Shown here in pieces: positions 7,809 through 15,257 of a stretch of 23,797 nucleotides of DNA (position 1 is its first letter; the number at the start of each line of letters is the position of its first letter). Below the pieces are notes generated by a model that was given only the letters and a program-made list of their open reading frames with translations, had not been told where the DNA came from and did no database searches. The DNA lies in NCBI GenBank assembly GCA_031279155.1, contig JAITJB010000156.1, positions 1 through 23,797 on the forward strand, read 5' to 3'. The position numbers were made by a program, and so were the translations under genes. Source of the DNA: Deltaproteobacteria bacterium (GTDB lineage: Bacteria; Desulfobacterota; Desulfarculia; Adiutricales; Adiutricaceae).

Positions 7809-8108
7809 ATGCATTTGACCGATGCTCAGGTAGAGGCGCAACTTGCCGAAATCGGCCAACTCGTCAATAAGATAGCAATGCTTGACGACATCTTCGATCG
7901 CAACATGGAGACCTTGGGTCTCACCGAAGAGGATCTGAGAAAGCTTGAACTAAATGACATGCCTCCTGACATCAAAAAGATAGTTGACGAGACTAGGCTC
8001 GAGGCCAAAAAGGCTGGCGAACGAGTGGCCAGGGACTTAGGTTTTCAGGCTTCCACCAGTTCCAAGAGCCCCTCATCGCGCTGCCGCGCTGGCGCCATCA
8101 GGCTTTAA
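7809..8108 (+). CDS. Small helical protein, intact copy of the tandem pair
   Basis: The 99-residue cytoplasmic-type protein has no signal peptide. It begins MHLTDAQVEAQLAEIGQLV and is rich in Glu, Lys and Leu, probably forming two long helices over residues 4-85, with a Ser/Arg-rich tail. An AAGG lies about 10 nt before the ATG. The first 57 residues match the broken copy just upstream. It is followed 187 bp later by another unrecognised gene on the same strand. I cannot assign a family. Its size and helical nature would fit a chaperone-like or partner protein, but this is a guess. Confidence 0.6.
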   Translation: MHLTDAQVEAQLAEIGQLVNKIAMLDDIFDRNMETLGLTEEDLRKLELNDMPPDIKKIVDETRLEAKKAGERVARDLGFQASTSSKSPSSRCRAGAIRL

Positions 8109-8295
8109 CCTTATCTGGTTTTTTTGGCGCTAGGGCTCCATCGGCCCCTTTAAGTAGCTAATATTTTTTGGGTTTTGGTAAAGTCTTGAGTATGTAGGTT
8201 ACCAAAACGCCCTCCCCAAGGCTCCCAAACCCCTAACCTCACGGTCCGCGCCAACCATTAGCCCGGGCCTGGCCAATAAATTTAAGGAGACGCCA

Positions 8296-8787
8296 ATGGC
8301 CGTTGATAATGTATCCTTCACTCCTAGCGTGACCGCCGCCGAACTCACCGAAAGCCAATACTCTGACAAGATAAAAAACGTCACCTACCAGATGTATATG
8401 GCTTTCTTTGAAAAAGAACTGGGTCAGGAATTTAAGGCAAAAATGGATAACGCATTAGAGAGATTCTCTGTATGTCAAGCATACCGTAAAAACTGCAGAA
8501 TGATCGCCGATCAAATTGCATTACCGAGGGATGTGGCTAAGGTCAAGACGGCCGAAAACAATAAGTTTGCAGAGGAATTGAGTAAATACTTCCCAGAAAA
8601 CGGCCTCACCTTTAGTGGCGGTTCTGCGCCTACCCGTCGCGATTGGGACTCTAACTACAAAGAGCTAGATGGATTATTAAATTCACTCTACGCCGAACTC
8701 AATCAGATCAAGCGTGACGCTCTTGTTTTCATAGCCGAGTACGAGTCCTACATCAATGCCGCCAGCTCGTCCATCGAGGGCGCCTGA
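8296..8787 (+). CDS. Unrecognised 163-residue helical protein
   Basis: The start is well supported: AAGGAG lies 7 nt before the ATG. The 163-residue protein has no signal peptide or membrane segment. Residues 20-110 and 125-155 look helical (SDKIKNVTYQMYMAFFEKEL; LLNSLYAELNQIKRDALVFI), with a Gly/Ser/Pro-rich break between (LTFSGGSAPTRRD). Two cysteines lie near residues 58 and 66. It is the last gene before a strong terminator and may share a transcript with the small gene upstream. A small helical gene followed by a larger helical one without signal peptide recalls chaperone-substrate pairs of specialised secretion systems. No such machinery is visible in the window, so this stays speculative. 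Confidence 0.68.
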   Translation: MAVDNVSFTPSVTAAELTESQYSDKIKNVTYQMYMAFFEKELGQEFKAKMDNALERFSVCQAYRKNCRMIADQIALPRDVAKVKTAENNKFAEELSKYFPENGLTFSGGSAPTRRDWDSNYKELDGLLNSLYAELNQIKRDALVFIAEYESYINAASSSIEGA

Positions 8788-9090
8788 CGGGACTAGGGCT
8801 TAAATAAGCCCGAAAGTATTTTGCGCACGCAAATATTTTGTTCCGGGAGCTTTAAGCCTTTAAGCCAAAGGGACAAATATCTTCGGCCAAATGGCGGGAT
8901 TTTGCCCTCCCCTTTTCCGGAAAACTTGCGCCAAGCAATCAAGAAAAGATTTCAAAACCTCCAATATGGCCGTGATAGCCATGATAGCCTTGATAACCTT
9001 GATAACTGTGATAACCGTAATATCGATGTACCAACATACCAGCCGGTACAGTAGCCAAGAAATTTAAAATTCTAATCTAATATAAAGAAG
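8788..9090. other. Non-coding stretch with a 9-bp tandem repeat
   Basis: No supported gene is present. A 77-codon frame at 8821-9054 begins with TTG, has no ribosome site, and its C-terminal half is only the translation of the short tandem repeat at 8971-9024. Confidence 0.5.
8971..9024 (+). repeat. 9-bp tandem repeat
   Basis: Five units of the form nnTGATARC (for example CGTGATAGC, CTTGATAAC twice) are followed by one degenerate unit. It lies between the stop of the 163-residue gene and its terminator, so it would be in that transcript's 3' untranslated part. Confidence 0.8.
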
Positions 9091-9139
9091 AAAAAAGCCT
9101 GCCGTATCGGAGCATTCAACGATACGGCAGGCTTTTTTT
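9091..9139. terminator. Strong bidirectional intrinsic terminator
   Basis: A 13-bp perfect stem (GCCTGCCGTATCG and its complement) has a 10-nt loop, six A on the left and seven T on the right. It serves both the rightward small-gene set and the leftward amtB-glnK operon, whose last gene ends at 9245. Confidence 0.95.
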
Positions 9140-9244
9140 GCGATGTTAAATGGCTTTAAGGGCCATGTCAGATTGTCGATTATCGAAGACCAACTTACTA
9201 GGCGAAAAGCTGGTAGGCTTTAGCGCGGTCGGTCTCTTAAGTAC

Positions 9245-9571
9245 TCAGATGTTCTCCCCGGTGCGGATGCGCATGGCTTTAATGGTATCCTGGACGATAA
9301 TGACCCCATCGCCTTCCTGGCCGGTCCTAGCCCCTTCGGTTAAGGCTTCGATGGCGGTATCGACCTTATCGTCGGGAACGCCCAATTCGATTCTGATCTT
9401 TTTAAGGAGGTTGACTTCCGTAAGGACGCCCCGGTAAGCCTCCGTGTAGCCTCTTTGGCGACCAGCCCCTAGGATGTTAGTTACAGACATCGAGTAAATC
9501 TGCTGAGAGTACAGCTTGAGTTTGACATCCTGGAGAACCTCAGGCCTGATAAACGCTATAATTAACTTCAC
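9245..9571 (-). CDS. glnK: PII nitrogen-regulatory protein (GlnB/GlnK type)
   Basis: The 108-residue protein starts with GTG at 9571 behind AGGAGG. It senses ATP/ADP and 2-oxoglutarate and, when paired with amtB, normally plugs the ammonium channel. The PII fold is clear: MKLIIAFIRPE strand, GRQRGYTEAYRG T-loop base (residues 37-48), and the C-terminal TGQEGDGVIIV motif (83-93). The Tyr at position 51 that is uridylylated in enterobacterial PII is Thr51 here (VLTEVNLLKK), so control by uridylylation is unlikely. The lysine/arginine that normally follows GDG and touches ATP phosphates is Val90, and the next Phe is Ile. The gene lies 19 nt behind amtB and shares its promoter. Confidence 0.93.
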   Translation of the reverse strand: MKLIIAFIRPEVLQDVKLKLYSQQIYSMSVTNILGAGRQRGYTEAYRGVLTEVNLLKKIRIELGVPDDKVDTAIEALTEGARTGQEGDGVIIVQDTIKAMRIRTGENI

Positions 9572-9590
9572 TTTTATTGCCTCCTTTTTC

Positions 9591-10961
9591 TCAGCTATTG
9601 GAGAAGAACTGGAAGCCGCTGTAGGCCTCGGTGTTGTGTTCGGAGAGGTCTAAACCCTTGATCTCGTCCTTAGGATTGACCCGGACTCCGACAACAGACT
9701 TGATAATCGAAAAGACAATCAAACCCATGACAAAAGCCCAAATATCAATACTAAAAGCGCCGAGGGCTTGTATTCCAAGAAGCTTAGCCCCGCCGCCGTA
9801 AAAAAGTCCTACGACGTCAGAGGAACCGTAGAGTGGGGAGGCGAACAAGCCAACACTGATGGTACCAAAAAGACCGCAGACGCCGTGGACCGATACAGCT
9901 CCGACCGGGTCGTCTATCTTAAGCTTCTGGTCGATAAAGATAACTGAGAAGACGACCAATATGCCTGAGATTAGACCTATGGCAACTGCGCCAAAGGGGG
10001 TTACGTCATAGCAACCAGCGGTGATGCCCACCAAGCCAGCTAAGACGCCGTTAAAGCTCATGGAGGGATCTGGCTTACCAAACTTAACCCAACTGGCCAG
10101 CATGGCCCCTAAGAAACCTGTGCAGGCGGCAAGGTTAGTGTTGACAGCGATACAACCTATGGTCCCATCAGGAACGTTAGTTGAGCCGCAGTTAAAACCG
10201 AACCAAGCAAACCACAATATAAAGACGCCTAGGGCCGTGATGGATAAGTTATGACCAGGAAGGGCCCGGGCGTGACCGTCAACAGTATATTTTCCAAGCC
10301 TGGGACCGACGACGATGGCCCCGGCCATGGCCACGAAACCGCCCACCGAGTGGACCACGGTCGAGCCAGCAAAGTCAACGAAACCTAAATTGGCTAACCA
10401 GGCGCCAGAGTCGCTCTGGTAGAGTGAATTCCAAGCCCAATGACCACCTATGGGATAGATGATGGCCGAAATCAAAATGCTAGAGCAAAGGTAAGCGCTG
10501 AACTTAGTCCGGCCAGCTATAGCTCCGGAGACGATTGTTGCAGCGGTACCGCAAAAGACGCTTTGGAAGAACCAAAAGGTTAAGCTCCACTGGCCGTCAG
10601 GGGTACTACCATCAATGCCTGATAGCCCAAAGCCGCTGGTGCCGATAATGTGACCAGCTGAAGGCCCAAACATCAGGCCAAACCCTATGAACAAAAAGAC
10701 CAAGCTTCCGATCATAAAGTCGGCGTAGTTTTTCATCAAAATGTTGGCGGCGTTTTTAGCCCTAGCCAGGCCACACTCGACCATGGCGAATCCCGGCTGC
10801 ATGAACATGACCAGTACGCCGCCTAAAAGTGTCCACATAATGTTGGCGTCCAGCTGCGGGTAGGTCTCCCCATCGGCCCATGCTATAGCCGGGGTAAGGA
10901 GCAACAAACCCAACATGGGGACGGCCCTCTTAAGCAGTTTTGGGATTCTCAAGTTTCGCAT
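9591..10961 (-). CDS. amtB: Ammonium transporter
   Basis: The 456-residue inner-membrane channel starts at an ATG behind GGAGGT. A signal-like hydrophobic segment (residues 12-29, ending AWAD) precedes the eleven or so membrane helices, as in E. coli AmtB. Family marks include VECGLARAKNAANI (61-74), the phenylalanine gate region FWFFQSVFCGTAA, Asp196 in VDFAGSTVVH, and the two pore histidines His204 and His359 (SVHGVCGLFG). The C-terminal tail DEIKGLDLSEHNTEAY is the conserved cytoplasmic segment that contacts PII. With glnK directly behind it and a sigma-54-like promoter ahead, it is probably induced under nitrogen limitation. Length and key residues are normal. Confidence 0.97.
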   Translation of the reverse strand: MRNLRIPKLLKRAVPMLGLLLLTPAIAWADGETYPQLDANIMWTLLGGVLVMFMQPGFAMVECGLARAKNAANILMKNYADFMIGSLVFLFIGFGLMFGPSAGHIIGTSGFGLSGIDGSTPDGQWSLTFWFFQSVFCGTAATIVSGAIAGRTKFSAYLCSSILISAIIYPIGGHWAWNSLYQSDSGAWLANLGFVDFAGSTVVHSVGGFVAMAGAIVVGPRLGKYTVDGHARALPGHNLSITALGVFILWFAWFGFNCGSTNVPDGTIGCIAVNTNLAACTGFLGAMLASWVKFGKPDPSMSFNGVLAGLVGITAGCYDVTPFGAVAIGLISGILVVFSVIFIDQKLKIDDPVGAVSVHGVCGLFGTISVGLFASPLYGSSDVVGLFYGGGAKLLGIQALGAFSIDIWAFVMGLIVFSIIKSVVGVRVNPKDEIKGLDLSEHNTEAYSGFQFFSNS

Positions 10962-11029
10962 CTTGACCTCCGGTTTTTAAAAGTTTCCACTCGATATGGT
11001 GAAAAAAAATATGTTCCTGTTGGGTCATT

Positions 11030-11046
11030 AGCTAAACTTGTGCCAG
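11030..11046 (-). promoter_or_regulatory. Sigma-54 promoter for amtB-glnK
   Basis: On the minus strand the sequence reads CTGGCACAAGTTTAGCT. The invariant GG and GC are exactly 10 bp apart, and the match to TGGCACG-N4-TTGCW misses two positions (A for the G after TGGCAC, A for the second T of TTGC). Transcription would begin near 11019, leaving a leader of about 58 nt before the amtB ATG. Nitrogen genes such as amtB are classic NtrC/sigma-54 targets. Confidence 0.72.
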
Positions 11047-11226
11047 CTGCTCTAAAAACTCCTCTTAAGCTTGTCTTATGGCCGATTTTAGTTAGGGTCT
11101 AAGGCCGTAGGTAGACAAATAAGACTTTGATTTTTTTATGGAAAAAATTTATTTTTACCCTAGCCGCTAAACGATCAAAATTGCCAAGATGCGCTCTATT
11201 GATCCGCCATCATCCAACATTTTTCA

Positions 11227-11243
11227 GGCCAGAATTGTGCCAA
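11227..11243 (-). promoter_or_regulatory. Second, weaker sigma-54-like element
   Basis: The minus strand reads TTGGCACAATTCTGGCC, again with GG and GC 10 bp apart. The -12 half is poorer (TGGCC). It lies about 200 bp upstream of the first element and could be an alternative start or a chance match. Confidence 0.35.
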
Positions 11244-11329
11244 TGCGTACTTTTTTTTGACATTTTCGTAGCTTTAATCATAACTCCCTAAAGTCCAACG
11301 AAAAAACGAAGTTTACTTAAAAAGCGCAC

Positions 11330-11361
11330 AAAAAAAGGCCGGGAACTTTAAGATCCCGGCC
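11330..11361 (-). terminator. Intrinsic terminator of the hydrogenase operon
   Basis: An 8-bp GC-rich stem (GGCCGGGA / TCCCGGCC) with a 9-nt loop is followed, in leftward transcription, by a run of at least six T. It lies about 270 bp beyond the hydA stop. A small second hairpin (GGGCGA/TCGCCC) sits at 11363-11378 just before it. The remaining gap to amtB (10962-11329) holds only the promoter elements listed. Confidence 0.88.
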
Positions 11362-11513
11362 TGGGCGAGATTTCGCCCTACATTTAGGTCCAAAAATTTT
11401 ATTCTGGGCCTACCAATTGGGCCTTATAGTTGGCCCACAGGGTCCAGAGGATCGCTTAAGCCGACCATGGGCCTAGCTATGATGAGAACACTTTACAAAG
11501 GCCTTAGCTAGTA

Positions 11514-11593
11514 CTCGCCAGATCCCTAGCTAAATTGATTACTTAGGGCTCGCCAGAGCCCTAGCTAAAATGATTGTTTAGGGCTCGCCAGAG
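11514..11593. repeat. 35-bp direct repeats behind hydA
   Basis: Two full 35-bp units (11514-11548, 11549-11583) and the first 10 bp of a third differ at only a few positions. Each begins CTCGCCAGA and ends TTAGGG. At the junction TTAGGGCTC-GCCA-GAGCCCTAG can fold into a stem of about 9 bp. A degenerate relative (CCTAGCTATGATGAG) precedes the array. It lies in the 3' untranslated part of the hydrogenase transcript. Confidence 0.85.
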
Positions 11594-11634
11594 TAATACT
11601 TATACTATCTAACCCTGGCAAGCCAAATTACAGT

Positions 11635-13410
11635 TTAGTGACCGCCGCCGCCCGCTTTGGCCCAGTGGTTCTTACCGAGCTTACTGTAATGGGTGTGGAG
11701 CAGGTGGTGGGACTTTTCGCCCAAGGGCTTTCCGAGGAATTTATCGTAGAGCTCTTTGACCTCGGGGTTTTCGTGAGACTTACGCATGGACAGCTGTTTG
11801 TCGGCCTCATACAGGCCGTCTTTACGCTGCAGCTTAATGGCGTTATTGCCGTAAGGCTGACCACCGCCGCCTACGCAGCCGCCTGGGCAGCACATGATCT
11901 CGACAAATGTGGCGTCGCACTTGCCGTCGCGGATAGACTCCATGACCTGGCGAGCATTGGACAGGCCGTTGGCCACTAGGATTTTGACCTTGGTGCCCTT
12001 GAGATCGACTTCCACGGTCTTAATGCCTTGGTGACCACGGACAGAGTCAAAGTCCAGAGAGCCTAGGGTTTCACCGGTGACCACTTCGTAGACCGTACGC
12101 AGGGCCGCTTCCATGACGCCGCCGGAGGTGCCGAAGATGACAGCCGCGCCCGTGGAATCGCCCATAACCTTATCGAAGGGCGTCTCGGGGAGGTTGGCAA
12201 AATCAAGACCAGCCAGCTTAATCATGCGAGCTAACTCGCGGGTAGTTAAGACCACGTCCACGTCTTGGAAGCCGCTGGAGTTCATCTCTGGGCGCTGAGC
12301 CTCAAACTTCTTGGCTACGCAAGGCATAATAGAAACTGACGTGATGGTGGCCGGATCAATACCCGCTAGCTCAGCGTAGTAGGTCTTAGCCAGGGCCCCA
12401 AACATCTGTTGGGGGGATTTACAGGTAGATAGATGCTCAGTTAGCTCCGGGAAGAAGACCTCAGCGAAGTTGATCCAACCAGGAGAGCAGCTAGTTATCA
12501 TCGGCAGCTTGCCGCCATTTTGGAGGCGGTGGAGAAGCTCGTTGCCCTCCTCAAGGATGGTCACGTCAGCCGAAAAGTCCGTGTCAAAGACTTTGGTGAA
12601 GCCGAGCCTCTTTAAGGCTGTGACCATCTTACCGGTAGTGATCGCGCCCTTGGGCAGACCAAACTCATCGCCTAAGGCCACCCTGACGGCAGGAGCGGTT
12701 TGGACGACCACGTGGCGGGCCGGATCATCGATAGCCGCCCAGACCTTGTCGGTCTGGTCGTTTTCGTAGAGAGCGCCAACCGGACAGACGGCGGTACACT
12801 GGCCGCAGTAGACGCAGGGACCTTCGATGAGTTCCTGGTCATAGGGCGTGGTGATCTCGTAGTTGAGGCTGCGGTAGGCCGTGTTGATAGCCCGGACCGA
12901 CTGGACTTCCTGGCAGACTTCCACGCAGCGACCGCATTTGACGCACTTGGCCATATCGCGGACGATGGTGTTGGTGTCGATGTTGGGCTTAGAAGAGATA
13001 TCGGCCTTCGGGAAGGTCAGATCCTTGATGCCAAACTGGATGGCCAGGGTCTGCAGCTCGCACTTTTGGTTGCGGATGCACGTCAGGCAATCCTGGGGGT
13101 GGTCAGCTAGGATCAATTCCACGATGGTCTTGCGGATGGCTTGGATTTTGGCGCTATTGGTGACGACCTTAACGCCTTCCCAGACATCGTTGGCGCAAGC
13201 GGCCTTAAGTTTTCCGCCGCCGTCGCACTCAACAACGCAGATGCGGCAGACAGCCCGCTTCTTAAGGTCTGGATGATCGCACAGGACCGGGATATGGATG
13301 CCCACCTTGCGGGCAGCCTCTAAGATCGTGGTGCCCTCGGGGACGGTAACCGGGATACCATCGATGGTCAGGTTCACGTTGACATTGGGATCAGGTTTGT
13401 GATGACTCAT
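11635..13410 (-). CDS. hydA: [FeFe]-hydrogenase catalytic subunit (NAD-linked trimeric type)
   Basis: The 591-residue protein reduces protons or oxidises H2 at the H-cluster. Domains in order: plant-type [2Fe-2S] (Cys44, 55, 58, 72); His-ligated [4Fe-4S] (His104, Cys108, 111, 117); two [4Fe-4S] (Cys156, 159, 162, 166 and Cys199, 202, 205, 209); then the H-domain with TSCSPGW (Cys308), MPCVAKKFE (Cys364) and EIMCCPGGCVGGGGQP (Cys508, Cys512). The small-subunit-like tail follows, ending in a His/Gly-rich stretch. The residue after Cys308 is Ser, not the Cys that relays protons in many monomeric enzymes. Longer homologues carry an extra C-terminal [2Fe-2S] domain that is absent here. It is the last gene of hydC-hydB-hydA, 17 nt behind hydB. 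No twin-arginine signal is present, so it is cytoplasmic. Confidence 0.97.
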   Translation of the reverse strand: MSHHKPDPNVNVNLTIDGIPVTVPEGTTILEAARKVGIHIPVLCDHPDLKKRAVCRICVVECDGGGKLKAACANDVWEGVKVVTNSAKIQAIRKTIVELILADHPQDCLTCIRNQKCELQTLAIQFGIKDLTFPKADISSKPNIDTNTIVRDMAKCVKCGRCVEVCQEVQSVRAINTAYRSLNYEITTPYDQELIEGPCVYCGQCTAVCPVGALYENDQTDKVWAAIDDPARHVVVQTAPAVRVALGDEFGLPKGAITTGKMVTALKRLGFTKVFDTDFSADVTILEEGNELLHRLQNGGKLPMITSCSPGWINFAEVFFPELTEHLSTCKSPQQMFGALAKTYYAELAGIDPATITSVSIMPCVAKKFEAQRPEMNSSGFQDVDVVLTTRELARMIKLAGLDFANLPETPFDKVMGDSTGAAVIFGTSGGVMEAALRTVYEVVTGETLGSLDFDSVRGHQGIKTVEVDLKGTKVKILVANGLSNARQVMESIRDGKCDATFVEIMCCPGGCVGGGGQPYGNNAIKLQRKDGLYEADKQLSMRKSHENPEVKELYDKFLGKPLGEKSHHLLHTHYSKLGKNHWAKAGGGGH

Positions 13411-13427
13411 TTGGTGGTACCTCGTTC

Positions 13428-14711
13428 TCAGGCTGCGGCCACGGCAGGGGTTTTGTTGACATTGGCCTCAAACTCGTCCTTGAAGTGCTTCCAGGCGGTA
13501 TTGAGGGCCACCGCAGCGCTCTGACCGAGACCGCAGAAAGAAGCGGCGGTCATGGTCGTAACTAGGCGGCGGAGGTTAGCCAGGTCGGCCGGCGTGGCCG
13601 CCCCCGGGACGGAGAGTTTCTCTAAGATAGCGTAGAGCTGCTTGTTGCCCTCGCGGCAGGGCACGCACTTGCCGCAAGACTCATGGATAAAGAACTCAGT
13701 GACGCCTTTGAGGTACTCGATGATCGAAACCGACTCGTCAAGGACGACAATGGCGCCCGAGCCCACGGTCAGACCAGCTTTACGGAGATCGGTATAGCTG
13801 TACGGGGTATCTAAGAGGGCCGGCGAGCCGATGGGGCCGCTCTGGCCGCCCAAGTGGAAGAACTTAAGGTTCTTGCCGCCCTTGACGCCGCCGCCTAACT
13901 CTGGGTCATAAATGGCGTCGCGCAGGGTGACTTTACCCAAGGGGATCTCGTAGACGCCAGGCTTAGCGGAGTGGGTCGAAAGGCAAATGAGCTTAGTGCC
14001 GCCGCTATCAGGGTGACCGACCTTAAGGAACTCATCGCCGCCCAACAGCACGATGGCCGGGACGCTAGCTAAAGACTCGACGTTATTGACCAGCGTGGGC
14101 TGGAGGAATAGACCGACCTCGGCGAGGTGGGGGGGCTTGATGCGGGGGCGACCGACTTTACCTTCGGTGGAGTTTAGAAGGGCTGAGTTCTCACCGCAGA
14201 CGTAGGCGCCGGCGCCGCTGATAACATGGATATCAAAGTTAAAGCCCTTGCCTAAGATGTTGTCGCCTAGGTAGTTAGCCTTCTTGGCATTGTCAATAGC
14301 CGTGATGAGCTGCTTTTGGATCTTGCGATACTCGCCACGAACATAGATGTAGCCAGCCTTGGCCCCAAAGACGTAACCGGCGATGGTGATGCCTTCGATG
14401 AGTTTCAGAGGCAACTGGCCCAAGATGACCTTGTCTTTAAAAGTTCCAGGCTCGCCCTCGTCGGCGTTGCAGACGATGTACTTGGGGGTCTCGGGGATGT
14501 GGAGGAGGTGTTCCCACTTGCTGCCCGACGGATAGGCGGCGCCGCCGCGGCCCAGTAGCTTGGCTTTTTTGACTTCGCCGATAACTTGCTCGGCAGTCAT
14601 GGTCACGGCCTTTTTAAGGCCCTCATAGCCCCCTATGCCGACATAATCTGATACGGAGATGGGATTGATTTTTCCCGCGCCTTCAGAGACCAGTGTCTTC
14701 AGTTTTGACAT
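13428..14711 (-). CDS. hydB: NuoF-like flavoprotein subunit of NAD-linked [FeFe]-hydrogenase
   Basis: The 427-residue diaphorase subunit binds FMN and NAD(H) and passes electrons to HydA. It shows the FMN/NAD loop GRGGAAYPSGSKW (54-66), CNADEGEPGTFKD (81-93), GAGAYVCGENSALLNSTEG (166-184) and the [4Fe-4S] ligands Cys346, 349, 352 and 393. It is a bare NuoF core. The N-terminal thioredoxin-like [2Fe-2S] domain and the C-terminal two-cluster ferredoxin domain found in HydB of well-studied bifurcating enzymes are both missing. The ATG lies inside the end of hydC (13-nt overlap), implying coupled translation. It could be mistaken for complex I NuoF, but the neighbours settle it. Confidence 0.95.
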   Translation of the reverse strand: MSKLKTLVSEGAGKINPISVSDYVGIGGYEGLKKAVTMTAEQVIGEVKKAKLLGRGGAAYPSGSKWEHLLHIPETPKYIVCNADEGEPGTFKDKVILGQLPLKLIEGITIAGYVFGAKAGYIYVRGEYRKIQKQLITAIDNAKKANYLGDNILGKGFNFDIHVISGAGAYVCGENSALLNSTEGKVGRPRIKPPHLAEVGLFLQPTLVNNVESLASVPAIVLLGGDEFLKVGHPDSGGTKLICLSTHSAKPGVYEIPLGKVTLRDAIYDPELGGGVKGGKNLKFFHLGGQSGPIGSPALLDTPYSYTDLRKAGLTVGSGAIVVLDESVSIIEYLKGVTEFFIHESCGKCVPCREGNKQLYAILEKLSVPGAATPADLANLRRLVTTMTAASFCGLGQSAAVALNTAWKHFKDEFEANVNKTPAVAAA

Positions 14712-15208
14712 ACCAGCGCCTCCCTCAAATTCGGCTGTCCTTCACGGTAGCTTTGGACCAGGGTTTTGACTTTGTCCAGCGTCAGGTTGCCAAAAACATC
14801 GTCGCCGATTTTGGCCACGGGCCCAACATCACAGGCCCCGACACAGCTGGTGCGAAAAAGGGTGAAGCGACCGTCGTCAGTCGTGCTGCCTACCTTAACG
14901 CCGAGAACGTCTTCAAACCAGTTAACGATCTGCTCAGCTTCCGTAAAGTGGCAGGGCGTGCTCTGGCAGATCTCAATAACGTGCTCACCACGGGGAGTAG
15001 TGCTAAACATGGCGTAAAAGGTCAAGATGTCGTAGATCTTGGATAGGGGTACACCCAAAACCTTCGATGAGAGCACAGACCATTTCTGCTCGACCACATT
15101 TTTACCTGACGCCTCCTGGATATCCAGGAGTATGGCAATGAGCTGTTGCGGATCATTGCCGTAATTCTCCATGATCTTCAATACTTGGCCTTCGGTCAGT
15201 TCCTGCAT
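14699..15208 (-). CDS. hydC: NuoE-like [2Fe-2S] subunit of NAD-linked [FeFe]-hydrogenase
   Basis: The 169-residue protein has an N-terminal helical bundle (1-70, with WSVLSSKVLGVPLSKIYDILTFYAMF typical of NuoE) and a thioredoxin-like domain. Its [2Fe-2S] ligands are Cys81 and Cys86 (CQSTPC) and Cys122 and Cys126 (CVGAC). It relays electrons next to the HydB flavin. It is the first gene of the operon; GAGGAA lies just before the ATG, and a hairpin is found in the leader. Length and cluster ligands are normal. Confidence 0.95.
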   Translation of the reverse strand: MQELTEGQVLKIMENYGNDPQQLIAILLDIQEASGKNVVEQKWSVLSSKVLGVPLSKIYDILTFYAMFSTTPRGEHVIEICQSTPCHFTEAEQIVNWFEDVLGVKVGSTTDDGRFTLFRTSCVGACDVGPVAKIGDDVFGNLTLDKVKTLVQSYREGQPNLREALVCQN

Positions 15209-15257
15209 GATTTCCTCGCTTTGAAAAATAGAACTGATGACGCGCGAGAGTTAACCC

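Noticed and set aside
8821..9054. 77-codon rightward frame starting with TTG
   Set aside because: No ribosome site; its C-terminal part is just the 9-bp tandem repeat translated.
11514..11593. 35-bp repeats as a CRISPR array
   Set aside because: The units abut with no unique spacers, and no cas genes are present.
13428..15208. nuoE-nuoF of respiratory complex I
   Set aside because: The next gene is an [FeFe]-hydrogenase with a full H-cluster domain and no other nuo genes are present, so these are hydrogenase subunits.
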